This document shows positions 35,746 to 44,623 of a stretch of DNA of 64,000 bases, in pieces (the first letter of the stretch is position 1; each line of letters begins with the position of its first letter). Below the pieces are notes generated by a model that was not told where the DNA came from, searched no databases, and saw nothing but the letters and a program-made list of their open reading frames with translations. The position numbers and the translations under genes are program-made. Source of the DNA: Streptomyces lydicus (GTDB lineage Bacteria; Actinomycetota; Actinomycetes; Streptomycetales; Streptomycetaceae). The DNA lies in the NCBI RefSeq assembly GCF_001729485.1, contig NZ_CP017157.1, positions 5,332,001-5,396,000 on the forward strand, in the 5' to 3' direction.

Positions 35746-36692
35746 GTCACGCTCCTGATGCGCGGGTCGAGGAGGGCATAGGCGAGGTCGGCGAGCAGGG
35801 ACCCGAGGACGGTGGCGACGCCGACGACGAGGGTGACGCCGAGCAGCACGGGGAAGTCCGAGCTCTGGGCCGCGTTCCAGAACAGCAGCCCCATGCCCGG
35901 GTAGTTGAACATCGACTCGACGACGAGGGTGCCGCTGAAGAGGGTGGGGAGGTAGAGGCCGAGCAGCGTGGCCAGCGGGATGAGGGCGTTGCGCAGCACG
36001 TGCCGGGCCATGATCCGGGCGTTCGACTGGCCCTTGGCGCGGGCGGTGCGGACGTAGTCCTCGGCGAGGTTGTCGAGGACGGCGGAACGCATGTAGCGGC
36101 TGAGGGCGGCGACGATGCCGAGCGCGGCGGTCACGACCGGCAGGACGAGCGCGGGGGCCTGGGCGAGGATGCCGCCCACGGTGTCGGCCTGCGGCGCCTC
36201 GGCCGGCAGCAGCTGGAGCTGCTGGCCGAAGACCAGGATGAGGACCAGGCCGAGGAAGAAGACCGGGGTGGCGTAGGCGAGGAACGCCACGCCGGTCAGC
36301 AGGTAGTCGGCGGCCCTGCCCCGCCGTACGGCCTGCAGGACGCCGAGCGGTACGGCGACCACCGCGGCGAGGGCCAGGGCCAGCCCGGCCAGCAGCGCGG
36401 TCTTCGGCAGCCGCTCGGCCAGCAGCGAGGCGACGCTCTGGTTGAGCTTGTACGACTCGCCGAGGTCACCGGTCAGCAGCCGGCCGAGGTACGCCACGTA
36501 CTGCTCGGGCAGCGAACGGTCGTAGCCCTGCTGGTGGTTGAAGTGCGCGACAGCGTCCGGAGTGGCCTGGACGCCGAGGATGGCGCGGGCCGGGCCGCCG
36601 GGGAGCAGGTGCAGCAGGACGAAGACGAGGACGGAGACCAGCAGCAGCACGACCATCGCCTGTGTGAGGCGCTTGACCAGGAAGCGGATCAC
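35742..36692 (-). CDS. Peptide ABC importer permease (DppB type)
   Basis: A 316-residue permease beginning at a GTG that overlaps the stop of the binding-protein gene. It opens with the typical IRFLVKRLTQAMVVLLLVSV helix, has LLPGGPARAILG, and carries the EAA loop in EDYVRTARAKGQSNARIMAR. A binding partner for the DppC-type protein. Longer frames upstream belong to the binding-protein region and are ignored. Confidence 0.93.
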   Translation of the reverse strand: MIRFLVKRLTQAMVVLLLVSVLVFVLLHLLPGGPARAILGVQATPDAVAHFNHQQGYDRSLPEQYVAYLGRLLTGDLGESYKLNQSVASLLAERLPKTALLAGLALALAAVVAVPLGVLQAVRRGRAADYLLTGVAFLAYATPVFFLGLVLILVFGQQLQLLPAEAPQADTVGGILAQAPALVLPVVTAALGIVAALSRYMRSAVLDNLAEDYVRTARAKGQSNARIMARHVLRNALIPLATLLGLYLPTLFSGTLVVESMFNYPGMGLLFWNAAQSSDFPVLLGVTLVVGVATVLGSLLADLAYALLDPRIRSVT

Positions 36693-38488
36693 CGTCCGGC
36701 ACCGCCCTTCTTGACGTAGTACCAGTTCTGCGGGGCGAGGGACAGCGTCGGGTTCTGGTCGACGCCGCGCAGGTCGTTGCGGATGGCGGAGACCTGGTAG
36801 GCCGGGTTGGGGGTCCACAGGACGGGGAGCCGGCGGGCCACCGTGCGGCCGTACTCGCGCAGCGCGGCCGGCTCGGCCGAGTACTCGGTGGCACGGATCA
36901 GCCGGTCGGTCTCCGGGTCGGACCAACTGCCCATGTTCGAGGGGGCGTGGGTCGCGAAGATCTTTTCCCCGCTGGGGTCCGGCGGGAAGTACCAGCTGCC
37001 CTGGGTGCCGAAGAAGCCCAGCTGCCACTGCGCGCACAGCGGCTCGGTCCGCTCACAGGGGACGGTGGCGCCGAGGACGGTGTTCAACGGCTGCTGCCGG
37101 ACGTCGAGGACGATGCCCGCCCTGGCGAAGTCGGACTTCACGGCCTGCATGGTGTTGGAGGTCTCGGTCGAGCCGGACTGGGAGAGCAGCGACAGCCGCA
37201 GTTCCTGTCCTCCCCTGACCCCCGCGCCGCAGCGGTCCCTGCCGGGCCCCGGCCGTACGCAGTGCAGCGTGCCGTCCCGCTCGGCCCAGCCGTGCCCGGC
37301 CAGCAGCGCCCGCGCCCGGCTCGGGTCGTAGGGGTAGGGCTCGCCGTCGAGGAGTCCGGCGGGGACCGGGCCGCGGGTGGGCGCGGCGCTGCCGTGCCAG
37401 ATCACCCGCGAGATGCCCTGCTGGTCGATGAGGTGCTGGAGCGCCTGGCGCAGATAGTCCTGGCGCAGCAGCGCTCCCACGGTGGGGTGGTGGAAGTTGA
37501 GGACGAGGTAGGTGACCGACCAGCCCTCCCAGGGGTCGATGCGGTATCCCCGCTCCTTGAACTGCTGCGACTGCGCCATGACGGCCGGCGGGAGGTACCC
37601 GTAGTCGATCCCGCCGGCCCGCAGCACGTTGAACTCGGAGTCCGCGGTGGTGAAGGGCTTGAGGACCACCCGGTCGAGACGGGGTTTGTCGGGCCCGCGG
37701 TAGGCCCGGTTGGGAACGAGCGAGACCTGGCCCGAGGTGGTCCACTTCTCGATCCGCCAGGGCCCGTCGACCGTCTTCCACAGCGGATCGGTGGCGAAGC
37801 GGGAGAACTGCTTGGCGTGCCGCATCAGCCGGGCGAAGGCCCGCCGGGGGCTCTCGTCACGGGGGTTCCAGGCGTGGACGGGCAGGGCGACGAAGTCCTG
37901 GAGTTCGTTGGCCGTGAACCACGTGGGGTTGTAGGCGCGGTCCAGCCGGAGCCGGAACGTACGGTCGTCGACGGTCTCGAATTCCTTGACGTCGTCGGGC
38001 ATCAAGTTCGGTGAATAGCCGGCCCATTCCCGCTTGTTGTCCTTGATCAGATCGAACCAGAACTTCACGTCGCGGGTGGTGACCGGCGTCCCGTCGGACC
38101 ATGCGTAACCCTTTTTCAGGGTGATGCTGACGGTGGTGTTGTGGTCGCTGTAACGGGGCGTTCCGGCGAGGTTGCGGGGCGAATCCATGGTCAGCGCGTC
38201 GCCCTTCTGCTCGGGCGTGAACAGCCGCAGGAAGAGCAGGTCCTGAATGGCGCTGTTGTACGAGGCCAGATAGCCGGGGGCCCCGATGGGGAAGATCCAG
38301 TTGGGGGTGGAGGCCGGCGGCAGGGCCATGGTGGCGGTGCCGCCCTCGACCGGGGTGCCGCCGGTGGCGCCCAGCTCGGTGACAACGTTGCCAGCCGGGC
38401 CGCAGCCGGCCAGCGCCGGGAGACCGAGCACAGCGGTGGCCGCCCAGCGCCCCAGCAGCCCGCGTATTCGGGTGGTGCGCAGGCCCAT
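36689..38488 (-). CDS. Peptide ABC importer substrate-binding lipoprotein
   Basis: A 599-residue extracellular binding protein (SBP_bac_5 family). The signal ends in the lipobox LPALAGC (Cys about 29), anchoring it to the membrane. Features include WSDGTPVTTRDVKFWFDL, GIDYGYLPPAVMAQSQQF and, near the end, SNMGSWSDPETDRLI. It captures a peptide or related cationic ligand for the permeases. GGAGGCAGCA before the ATG is a good ribosome site. The gene starts an operon of four and is divergent from a ROK regulator, which probably controls it. Confidence 0.93.
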   Translation of the reverse strand: MGLRTTRIRGLLGRWAATAVLGLPALAGCGPAGNVVTELGATGGTPVEGGTATMALPPASTPNWIFPIGAPGYLASYNSAIQDLLFLRLFTPEQKGDALTMDSPRNLAGTPRYSDHNTTVSITLKKGYAWSDGTPVTTRDVKFWFDLIKDNKREWAGYSPNLMPDDVKEFETVDDRTFRLRLDRAYNPTWFTANELQDFVALPVHAWNPRDESPRRAFARLMRHAKQFSRFATDPLWKTVDGPWRIEKWTTSGQVSLVPNRAYRGPDKPRLDRVVLKPFTTADSEFNVLRAGGIDYGYLPPAVMAQSQQFKERGYRIDPWEGWSVTYLVLNFHHPTVGALLRQDYLRQALQHLIDQQGISRVIWHGSAAPTRGPVPAGLLDGEPYPYDPSRARALLAGHGWAERDGTLHCVRPGPGRDRCGAGVRGGQELRLSLLSQSGSTETSNTMQAVKSDFARAGIVLDVRQQPLNTVLGATVPCERTEPLCAQWQLGFFGTQGSWYFPPDPSGEKIFATHAPSNMGSWSDPETDRLIRATEYSAEPAALREYGRTVARRLPVLWTPNPAYQVSAIRNDLRGVDQNPTLSLAPQNWYYVKKGGAGR

Positions 38489-38678
38489 TGCTGCCTCCGG
38501 GGGTCGGCCGGTCGAGGAGTGCGAGCAAAGTACGGACGGCCGAGAAAAGAAGTCAAGACCTTGGCGAAAGCGGCCCGATCGGGTTCTACTGTCGGCGAGT
38601 TGACGCGGCGACTTCTTTCGGACACCGCATCAAGTCACCGCTTCACCGTCCCGCACCGGCCCCGCGAAAGGCGCCCTC

Positions 38679-39848
38679 ATGACCGCCTCCGGCGAGCAGC
38701 CCGGCTCCGCCGCGCACGTTCTCGAACTCGTCGCGAACGGCTCCGCCACCTCGCGCGCCGACCTCGTGCGCGAGCTGGGGCTCGCCGCGTCCACCGTGTC
38801 CGCCCGCGTCCAGGAACTCGTCGAGGCCGGGCTGCTGACCGAGTCCGGTGAGGGCGCCTCCCGCGGCGGCCGGCGCCCCCGGCTGCTGCGCGTCGCCGAC
38901 CGGGGCGCGGTCGCACTGGCCGCGGACCTGGGCAGCCACCACATCCGGACCGGGGCGGTCGGGCTGACCGGCGGCGTCCTCGACCCCGAGGACCTGGCCT
39001 TCGACCTGACCGCCGGGCCGGACGGCGCCCTGGACGCGCTCGCCGGGCAGTTGGCGGCGCTCGCGGAGCGGCAGCGTGCGGCCGGGCGGACGGTCCGCGG
39101 CGTGGGGCTGGGGTTCCCCGGCCCGGTCGACGCGGACGGCGCACGGATCATCGCGCCCTCCCGGATGCCCGGCTGGCACCTCTTCCCGCTGCGCGACCGG
39201 CTCGCGGACCGCCTCGGCCTGCCGGTCCTGCTGGACAACGACGCCAACATGATGGCGCTGGGGGAACACCGCACGGCCCGCCCCGCCCGCCGCCACCTCG
39301 TCGTGGTCAAGGCCGGCCGCGGCATCGGCTCGGGCGTCATCAGCGACGGCCGGCTGCACCGGGGCGCCCGCGGCTCGGCCGGCGACATCAGTCACGTCCG
39401 GGTGGACCGGGCGGCGCAACTGCCGTGCTCCTGCGGCAACATCGGCTGTCTGGAGACGGTGGCCAGCGGTGCCGCGATCGCCGCCGCGCTGCGCACCCGG
39501 GGGCTCCGCGCCGACTCCGCCGCCGACATCCTGCGGCTGGTCGAGGACGGCGACGCGCACGCCACCACCCTCGTACGGCAGGCGGGCCGGGACATCGGCA
39601 CGGTGCTGGCCGTCGTCGTGAACTTCTTCAACCCCGAGGCGGTCGTCGTCGGGGGCGCGCTCGCCGCCGCCCAGCCGCTGGTCGCGGCGGTGCGCGGCAC
39701 GCTCTACGAGCGCTGCCTGCCGATGGCCACCAGCGAACTCGCCATCGACGCGGCGGTGCACGGCCCGGACGCGGGTCTGCTGGGGGCGGGCCACGCCGTG
39801 CTGCGCCTGGCGGCCGGCACCGGCGGCGCCCCCGCCGCGCCCCGCTGA
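38679..39848 (+). CDS. ROK-family transcriptional regulator
   Basis: A 389-residue NagC/XylR-type regulator: N-terminal winged helix (TSRADLVRELGLAASTVSARV, residues about 26-46), then a ROK kinase-like fold with GVGLGFPGPVDADG, LLDNDANMMALGEH and the zinc site CSCGNIGCLE. ROK regulators usually sense sugars; ligand here is unknown. It reads away from the peptide ABC operon (190-bp gap) and is followed by an M81 peptidase after 64 bp, so it may control both. Confidence 0.92.
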   Translation: MTASGEQPGSAAHVLELVANGSATSRADLVRELGLAASTVSARVQELVEAGLLTESGEGASRGGRRPRLLRVADRGAVALAADLGSHHIRTGAVGLTGGVLDPEDLAFDLTAGPDGALDALAGQLAALAERQRAAGRTVRGVGLGFPGPVDADGARIIAPSRMPGWHLFPLRDRLADRLGLPVLLDNDANMMALGEHRTARPARRHLVVVKAGRGIGSGVISDGRLHRGARGSAGDISHVRVDRAAQLPCSCGNIGCLETVASGAAIAAALRTRGLRADSAADILRLVEDGDAHATTLVRQAGRDIGTVLAVVVNFFNPEAVVVGGALAAAQPLVAAVRGTLYERCLPMATSELAIDAAVHGPDAGLLGAGHAVLRLAAGTGGAPAAPR

Positions 39849-39912
39849 CCCCGGCCCGGCGGCTCCGCCTCACCACCCGTTCCGCCCGCCACCCCAGGGA
39901 GAGTGAGCCCTC

Positions 39913-41454
39913 ATGCCCGCACCGACCGGCCCCCGCGACCGCACCCGGCCCCTGCGCATCGGCATCGGCGGCATGGCCATCGAGTCGAGCCAGTTCTGCC
40001 CGCACCGTTCGTCCTACGACGACTTCCGCGTCACCCGGGGGCGCGAGCTGCTCGACCGCTACACCTGGACCCGGCCGGACGCCTGGCCGGCCGGGCTCGT
40101 CGAGTGGGTGCCGCTGGTGCATGCGGTGGCGGTGCCCGGCGGGCCGGTGGAGCGCGCCACGTACGACCGCGTCAAGGCCGAACTGACCGACCGGACAAGG
40201 GAGTCGGGGCCGCTGGACGGCCTGGTGTTCGACATCCACGGTGCGATGAGCGTGGTCGGCCTGGAGGACGCGGAGGCCGACCTCACCGACGCCGTACGGG
40301 CCGCCGCCGGCCCTGCCACCCTCATCTCCGCGGCCATGGACCTGCACGGCAATGTCTCGCGCCGCTTCGCCGCGCGCCTCGACCTGCTCACCGCACACCG
40401 GCTGGCGCCGCACGAGGACGCCTGGGAGACCCGCGAGCGCGCCGCCCGCAAGCTGGTCGAGCGGCTGGCCGCCGGGCGGGGCCGCCCGCACCGCGCCTGG
40501 GTGCAGGTGCCCGTCCTCCTCCCCGGCGAGAAGACCAGCACCCGCCTCGAACCGGCGAAGTCGCTCTACGGCCGGCTGGCCGCCGTCGAGGCACTCGACG
40601 GGGTGGTGGACGCCGCACTCTGGGTCGGCTACGCCTGGGCGGACGAGGAGCGCTGCCGGGCCGCGGTGGTGGTCACCGCGGACGACCCCCGACTCGCGGT
40701 CGACCAGGCCGGGTTGCTGGCCCGGGCGTACTGGGACGCGCGCCGCGATTTCGTCTTCGTCGGCCCGACCGGCGACGCCGACGCCTGCATCGCCCGCGCC
40801 GCGGCGTCCACCGCCCGCCCGTTCGTGATCAGCGACTCCGGCGACAACCCCACCGCGGGCGGCGCGGGCGACCTGCCGTACATGCTGGGCCGGCTGCTGG
40901 CCCACGAGGAGCTGGCCGACGGCCGGGTCACCGCGCTGCACCCGGGACTGACCGACCCGGAGGCGGTCGCCGCCTGCCGGGCGGCCGGGCTGGGCGCCGA
41001 GGTCACGCTCCGCGTGGGCGGCCGGTTCAGCGCGGGCACCGGTCCGCACGCGGAGCCGTACGAGCTCACCGGTACGGTCACCGCCCTCGACGACCCGGCC
41101 GTGTCCCCCGGCCCCGGTGGCCCGCGGGGGAATCCGGCCTACGACGGACGCGGCCGGAGCGCGGCGGTCACCCGGGGCGGGGTGACGGTCGTGCTGACCG
41201 AGCGCCGCACCCCGTTCCACACCCGCGCGGACTTCGGCGCACTGGACCCGCTGGCCTACGACCTGCTCGTGGTGAAGATCGGCTATCTGGAACCCGAGCT
41301 GCACGCGATGGCCGCCGACTGGCTGCTCGCGCTCACGCCGGGCGGGGTGGACCAGGACCTGCTGCGCCTCGGCCACCGCAAGGTGCGGCGCCCGCTCTAC
41401 CCCTTCGACGACGAGGGCTTCGAGGACCCGGATCTGACGCCGGTGCTGCTGTAG
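39913..41454 (+). CDS. M81 family metallopeptidase (MlrC / microcystinase C type)
   Basis: A 513-residue protein of the M81 family (DUF1485 plus MlrC C-terminal domain). Visible family blocks are GGMAIESSQFCPH, FDIHGAM, AAMDLHGNVS with likely zinc ligands, and DSGDNPTAGGAGD. MlrC of Sphingomonas hydrolyses linearised microcystin fragments; most homologues lie beside peptide ABC importers and act on unusual peptides or amides. The ATG at 39913 follows AGGGAGAG. Its position after the ROK regulator and opposite a peptide importer supports a peptide-scavenging unit. Confidence 0.9.
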   Translation: MPAPTGPRDRTRPLRIGIGGMAIESSQFCPHRSSYDDFRVTRGRELLDRYTWTRPDAWPAGLVEWVPLVHAVAVPGGPVERATYDRVKAELTDRTRESGPLDGLVFDIHGAMSVVGLEDAEADLTDAVRAAAGPATLISAAMDLHGNVSRRFAARLDLLTAHRLAPHEDAWETRERAARKLVERLAAGRGRPHRAWVQVPVLLPGEKTSTRLEPAKSLYGRLAAVEALDGVVDAALWVGYAWADEERCRAAVVVTADDPRLAVDQAGLLARAYWDARRDFVFVGPTGDADACIARAAASTARPFVISDSGDNPTAGGAGDLPYMLGRLLAHEELADGRVTALHPGLTDPEAVAACRAAGLGAEVTLRVGGRFSAGTGPHAEPYELTGTVTALDDPAVSPGPGGPRGNPAYDGRGRSAAVTRGGVTVVLTERRTPFHTRADFGALDPLAYDLLVVKIGYLEPELHAMAADWLLALTPGGVDQDLLRLGHRKVRRPLYPFDDEGFEDPDLTPVLL

Positions 41455-41488
41455 GGACGTAGGGCCGCCGCCCGCCCGAACCGCAGGG

Positions 41489-42379
41489 TCACCCGTCGGC
41501 GAGCCGCCGCACCCGGCGGGCGACGTCCTGCCAGACGGCTTCCGGGAGGTCGTGGCCGACGCCGGGCAGCGGGACGAACCGGGCGCCGGGTACCCGGGCC
41601 GCGACGGCGCGGCCGGCGGAGGGCTTGACGAGCGGGTCGTCCGCGCCGTGCAGGACCAGGGTCGGCACCGCGATCTCGTGGATACCGGGACCGCGCCACC
41701 GGGCGCCGATCTGACGGCTCTGGCTGCGCCCGTCCTGGACCCCCGCGTCGGCCAGGGCGGTGATCCGTTCCCTGATGGCCCGCTCGTCGAGGGGGTGGGC
41801 GGGTGAGTGCAGGAGCCGGGCGAGCTCGATCCCGGCCTCGATGTCGCCCTCGGGGGTGGCGGGGTGACGCATGCGGGCGAGCTTCACGAGCGTCCGCAGC
41901 CGGAGGTGGCGCAGGGTGCGCACGCCCGCCACATCGCCGGGGACGGCCGACACCGAGGTCAGTGTCCGTACCCGCCGGGGGTGGCGGAGCGCGATGCGCT
42001 GGGCGACCGCGCCGCCGAGCGACTGGCCGAACAGGTGGGCCGAGTCCCAGCCGAGGGCGTCCAGCACGGCGACGGCGTCGTCGGCCATGTCCTCGGCGGT
42101 GTAGGCCGACCCGCGGCCGCGCACCATCGCGGTGAGCGGGCTGCGGGTCGCGGTGGGCGGCAGGTGCGTCGACTCCCCCGCGTCGCGCTGGTCGTAGCGC
42201 GCCACCGCGAAGCCCTGGGCGGCCAGCGCCCCGGCGAGGCCGTCCGGCCACCAGCGCCGGGAGACGCCCAGGCCGGTCACCAGCAGCAGCGGCTCCTGGC
42301 CCGGCGGCCCGGTCAGCCGGTCGTAGGCCAGCGCGATCCGTCCGTTATGGGCCCGGCGCACCGGGGTCCAGGTCGTCAT
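41489..42379 (-). CDS. Alpha/beta hydrolase
   Basis: A 296-residue hydrolase: LLLVTGLGVSRRWW for the oxyanion side, nucleophile elbow GQSLGG (Ser near 118), Asp in VLHGADDPLVKP and His in GVGHDLPEAVW complete the triad. ARYDQRDAGEST is common in the esterase/haloperoxidase-like subgroup. The ATG at 42379 has GAGGAGGGG upstream, so the longer frame to 42625 is not used. It is divergent from a TetR gene with a 21-bp palindrome between, so it is probably induced by a ligand of that regulator. Substrate unknown. Confidence 0.9.
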   Translation of the reverse strand: MTTWTPVRRAHNGRIALAYDRLTGPPGQEPLLLVTGLGVSRRWWPDGLAGALAAQGFAVARYDQRDAGESTHLPPTATRSPLTAMVRGRGSAYTAEDMADDAVAVLDALGWDSAHLFGQSLGGAVAQRIALRHPRRVRTLTSVSAVPGDVAGVRTLRHLRLRTLVKLARMRHPATPEGDIEAGIELARLLHSPAHPLDERAIRERITALADAGVQDGRSQSRQIGARWRGPGIHEIAVPTLVLHGADDPLVKPSAGRAVAARVPGARFVPLPGVGHDLPEAVWQDVARRVRRLADG

Positions 42380-42394
42380 GTGCCCCTCCTCGAT

Positions 42395-42415
42395 ACTGCG
42401 ATCAGTGTTCGCAGT
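42395..42415. promoter_or_regulatory. Putative TetR operator between hydrolase and TetR genes
   Basis: ACTGCGA and TCGCAGT form a perfect inverted repeat around seven bases, in an AT-rich patch just upstream of the hydrolase. Its position between divergent genes fits autoregulation and control of the hydrolase. Confidence 0.55.
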
Positions 42416-42461
42416 TATTACCCTAGCCGGTGTACCGCGAGGACGAACAGGTGAGGGTCGG

Positions 42462-43169
42462 GTGGCCGAGGAACCGGTGTTGGTGTGGGACCGTCCCGAT
42501 CGGGGAGCCCGGGGGCCCGCGCCCGGGCGGAGCCGCGCCCAGCTCGCCCGGGCCGCGATCCGGCTGGCCGACGCGGGCGGACTGGCGGCGGTGTCCGTAC
42601 GGCAGGTGGCCGGCGAACTGGGCACCGGCCCCGCGTCGCTCTACCGCTACATCGCCGGCCGCGACGACCTGCTGGATCTCATGACGGACGCGGTGACCGG
42701 CGAGATCGACCTCACGGTGGCGCCGACCGGCGACCCGGTCGGGGATCTGGTGGCCCTGTCCCTGCGGAGCCGGGAGGTGCACCTCCGGCACCCCTGGCTG
42801 GTGGAGGTTCCTTCGGAGGCGCTGCGGCTGGGCCCGCGCGGGCTGGACCACCTCGAATACGCCCTCGGCGCGCTCGCCCCCCTCGCGCTGCCGGGCCGGA
42901 GCAAGCTGGAGGCGATCGCCGCGCTGAGCGCCCTGGTCACGATGCTCTGCCGCGCCGAACTGCAGAGCCACCGGTCACCGACCGCACGCCAGGCGGCCCA
43001 GGCCGCCTACCTGGGCGCCGCGGCCGGCGCGGGTGAACATCCGCTGCTGACCGAGGCGTTGGCCGGCCGGGAAGCCACCCCGCCGGGCGACGACGCCGCC
43101 GCCGTCTTCGAACGGGTCGTCCACCGGGCACTCACCGGACTACTGGCCCCCGGCCCCGGGACGCCGTAG
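42462..43169 (+). CDS. TetR-family regulator
   Basis: A 235-residue regulator. The HTH is LAAVSVRQVAGELGTGPASL followed by YRYIAGRDDLLDLM; the C-terminal domain resembles the TetR_C type found with tetracycline-like regulators (REVHLRHPWLVEVPSEAL). The GTG at 42462 follows AGGTGAGGG; the longer frame would run through the operator. It is divergent from the hydrolase, with a palindrome in the gap, and a hairpin follows its stop. Confidence 0.88.
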   Translation: MAEEPVLVWDRPDRGARGPAPGRSRAQLARAAIRLADAGGLAAVSVRQVAGELGTGPASLYRYIAGRDDLLDLMTDAVTGEIDLTVAPTGDPVGDLVALSLRSREVHLRHPWLVEVPSEALRLGPRGLDHLEYALGALAPLALPGRSKLEAIAALSALVTMLCRAELQSHRSPTARQAAQAAYLGAAAGAGEHPLLTEALAGREATPPGDDAAAVFERVVHRALTGLLAPGPGTP

Positions 43170-43175
43170 CCCGCG

Positions 43176-43204
43176 CCCCTGCCGGCGGCCCGCGGCGGCA
43201 GGGG
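43176..43204. terminator. Hairpin between convergent TetR and MFS genes
   Basis: A perfect 9-bp stem (CCCCTGCCG, 43176-43184, with 43196-43204) lies in the 61-bp gap between two converging genes. Confidence 0.55.
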
Positions 43205-43230
43205 GGCGGGGACGCCGCGCGCCCCGGCCC

Positions 43231-44526
43231 TCAGGGCTGCGGATCGCCGGCGTCGTAGCGCGCGAAGGCGCGGCGGCCCAGGCCCAGGGCGGTGACCACC
43301 AGGACGCACGCCAGGCCGCCGCCGACCACCGCGGTGGCCGGGGAGGTCAGGTCGGCGGCCGAGCCGGCGAGGAAGTCGCCCAGGCGGGGTCCGCCCGCCA
43401 CCACGACGATGAAGACGCCCTGGAGCCGCCCGCGCATCGCGTCCGGCGTGGCGGCCTGCAGCATGGTGCTGCGGAACACCATCGAGACGGTGTCCGCGCA
43501 GCCGGCCACGGCCAGGAAGACCAGCCCGATCCACAGGTGCCGGGAGAGCCCGAAGCAGGCGATGGCGGCGCCCCAGGAGGCCACCGCGACGAGGATCGCC
43601 AGGCCGTGCCGGCGGATCCCGCCGAGCCAGCCGGAGAACAGCCCGCCGAGGACCGCGCCGACCGCGGGCGCGGCGACGAGCAGCCCGACGGTCTTGGCGT
43701 CCCCCGCGAACCAGAGCACCGCGACGGCGGGGAACAGGGCACGCGGCTGGGCCAGCACCATCGCCGCCAGGTCGGAGAAGAACGTCATCCGGAGGTTGGG
43801 CCGGGTGGCGAGGAACCGCAGCCCGTCGAGCACGGAGGCGCGCCGCCCCCCTTCCGCCTGCTCGGGGCGCATCGACGGCAGACGCCACATCGCGTACAGG
43901 GAGCCGCTGAAGGCCACCACGTCGATCAGGTAGGCGGCCTGGTAGCCCCACAGCCCGACGATGACCCCGCCGAGCATCGGGCCGCCCATCAGACCGAGGT
44001 TGCTGGTCAGGGAGTTGAGCGCGTTGGCGGCCGGCAGCTGCTCGGTCGGCAGCAGCCGGGGGATCATCGACGAGCGGGCCGGGGAGTTCATCGCGAAGCA
44101 CACGGCCTGGAGGGCGACGACGGTGTAGAGCAGCCAGACCCGGTGGTAGCCGGCCAGCGCCGCGCCGGCCAGCGTGACGGACATCGCGGTCGCGCCCGCG
44201 GCGCTGACCAGGCCCAGCTTGCGGCGGTCGACGGTGTCGGCGATGGCACCGCCGTAGAGCCCGAAGACGACCAGCGGGACCAGCGAGCACAGGCCCACCA
44301 GGCCGACCGCGAAGGTGGACCGGGTGATGGCGTACACCTGCAGCGAGACCGCGAGGGCGGTCATCTGCTGGCCCATCCAGGAGATGGTGTTGCCGCACCA
44401 CAGGCGGCGGTAGTCCGGCGAGGTGCGCAGCGGGGTCAGATCGGCGAATATCCGGGAACGCAGGGGCTTTTCGCGCTTTTCCGGTCGTGCCTGCGAGGTG
44501 TCGCCGGAGGTCGTTGTAGGTGCCAC
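43231..44526 (-). CDS. MFS transporter, DHA3-type exporter
   Basis: A 431-residue transporter with about twelve membrane helices. It has the N-terminal LRTSPDYRRLWCGNTISWMGQQM and GLYGGAIADTVDRRKLG (motif A), typical of enterobactin/macrolide exporters of the DHA3 type (MFS_3). It probably exports a drug or natural product with protons. The GTG at 44526 opens the frame. It is a single gene, convergent with TetR; regulation by that TetR is not implied. Confidence 0.9.
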   Translation of the reverse strand: MAPTTTSGDTSQARPEKREKPLRSRIFADLTPLRTSPDYRRLWCGNTISWMGQQMTALAVSLQVYAITRSTFAVGLVGLCSLVPLVVFGLYGGAIADTVDRRKLGLVSAAGATAMSVTLAGAALAGYHRVWLLYTVVALQAVCFAMNSPARSSMIPRLLPTEQLPAANALNSLTSNLGLMGGPMLGGVIVGLWGYQAAYLIDVVAFSGSLYAMWRLPSMRPEQAEGGRRASVLDGLRFLATRPNLRMTFFSDLAAMVLAQPRALFPAVAVLWFAGDAKTVGLLVAAPAVGAVLGGLFSGWLGGIRRHGLAILVAVASWGAAIACFGLSRHLWIGLVFLAVAGCADTVSMVFRSTMLQAATPDAMRGRLQGVFIVVVAGGPRLGDFLAGSAADLTSPATAVVGGGLACVLVVTALGLGRRAFARYDAGDPQP

Positions 44527-44623
44527 GCGGCGCAGTAAAGCACGCGGCCGGCCCGCACCGTACGACAGGGTGGGAAGAGGCGCCCGCGGCCGGTGCCCCT
44601 TACACCGCGAACGGTCCGGTAGG

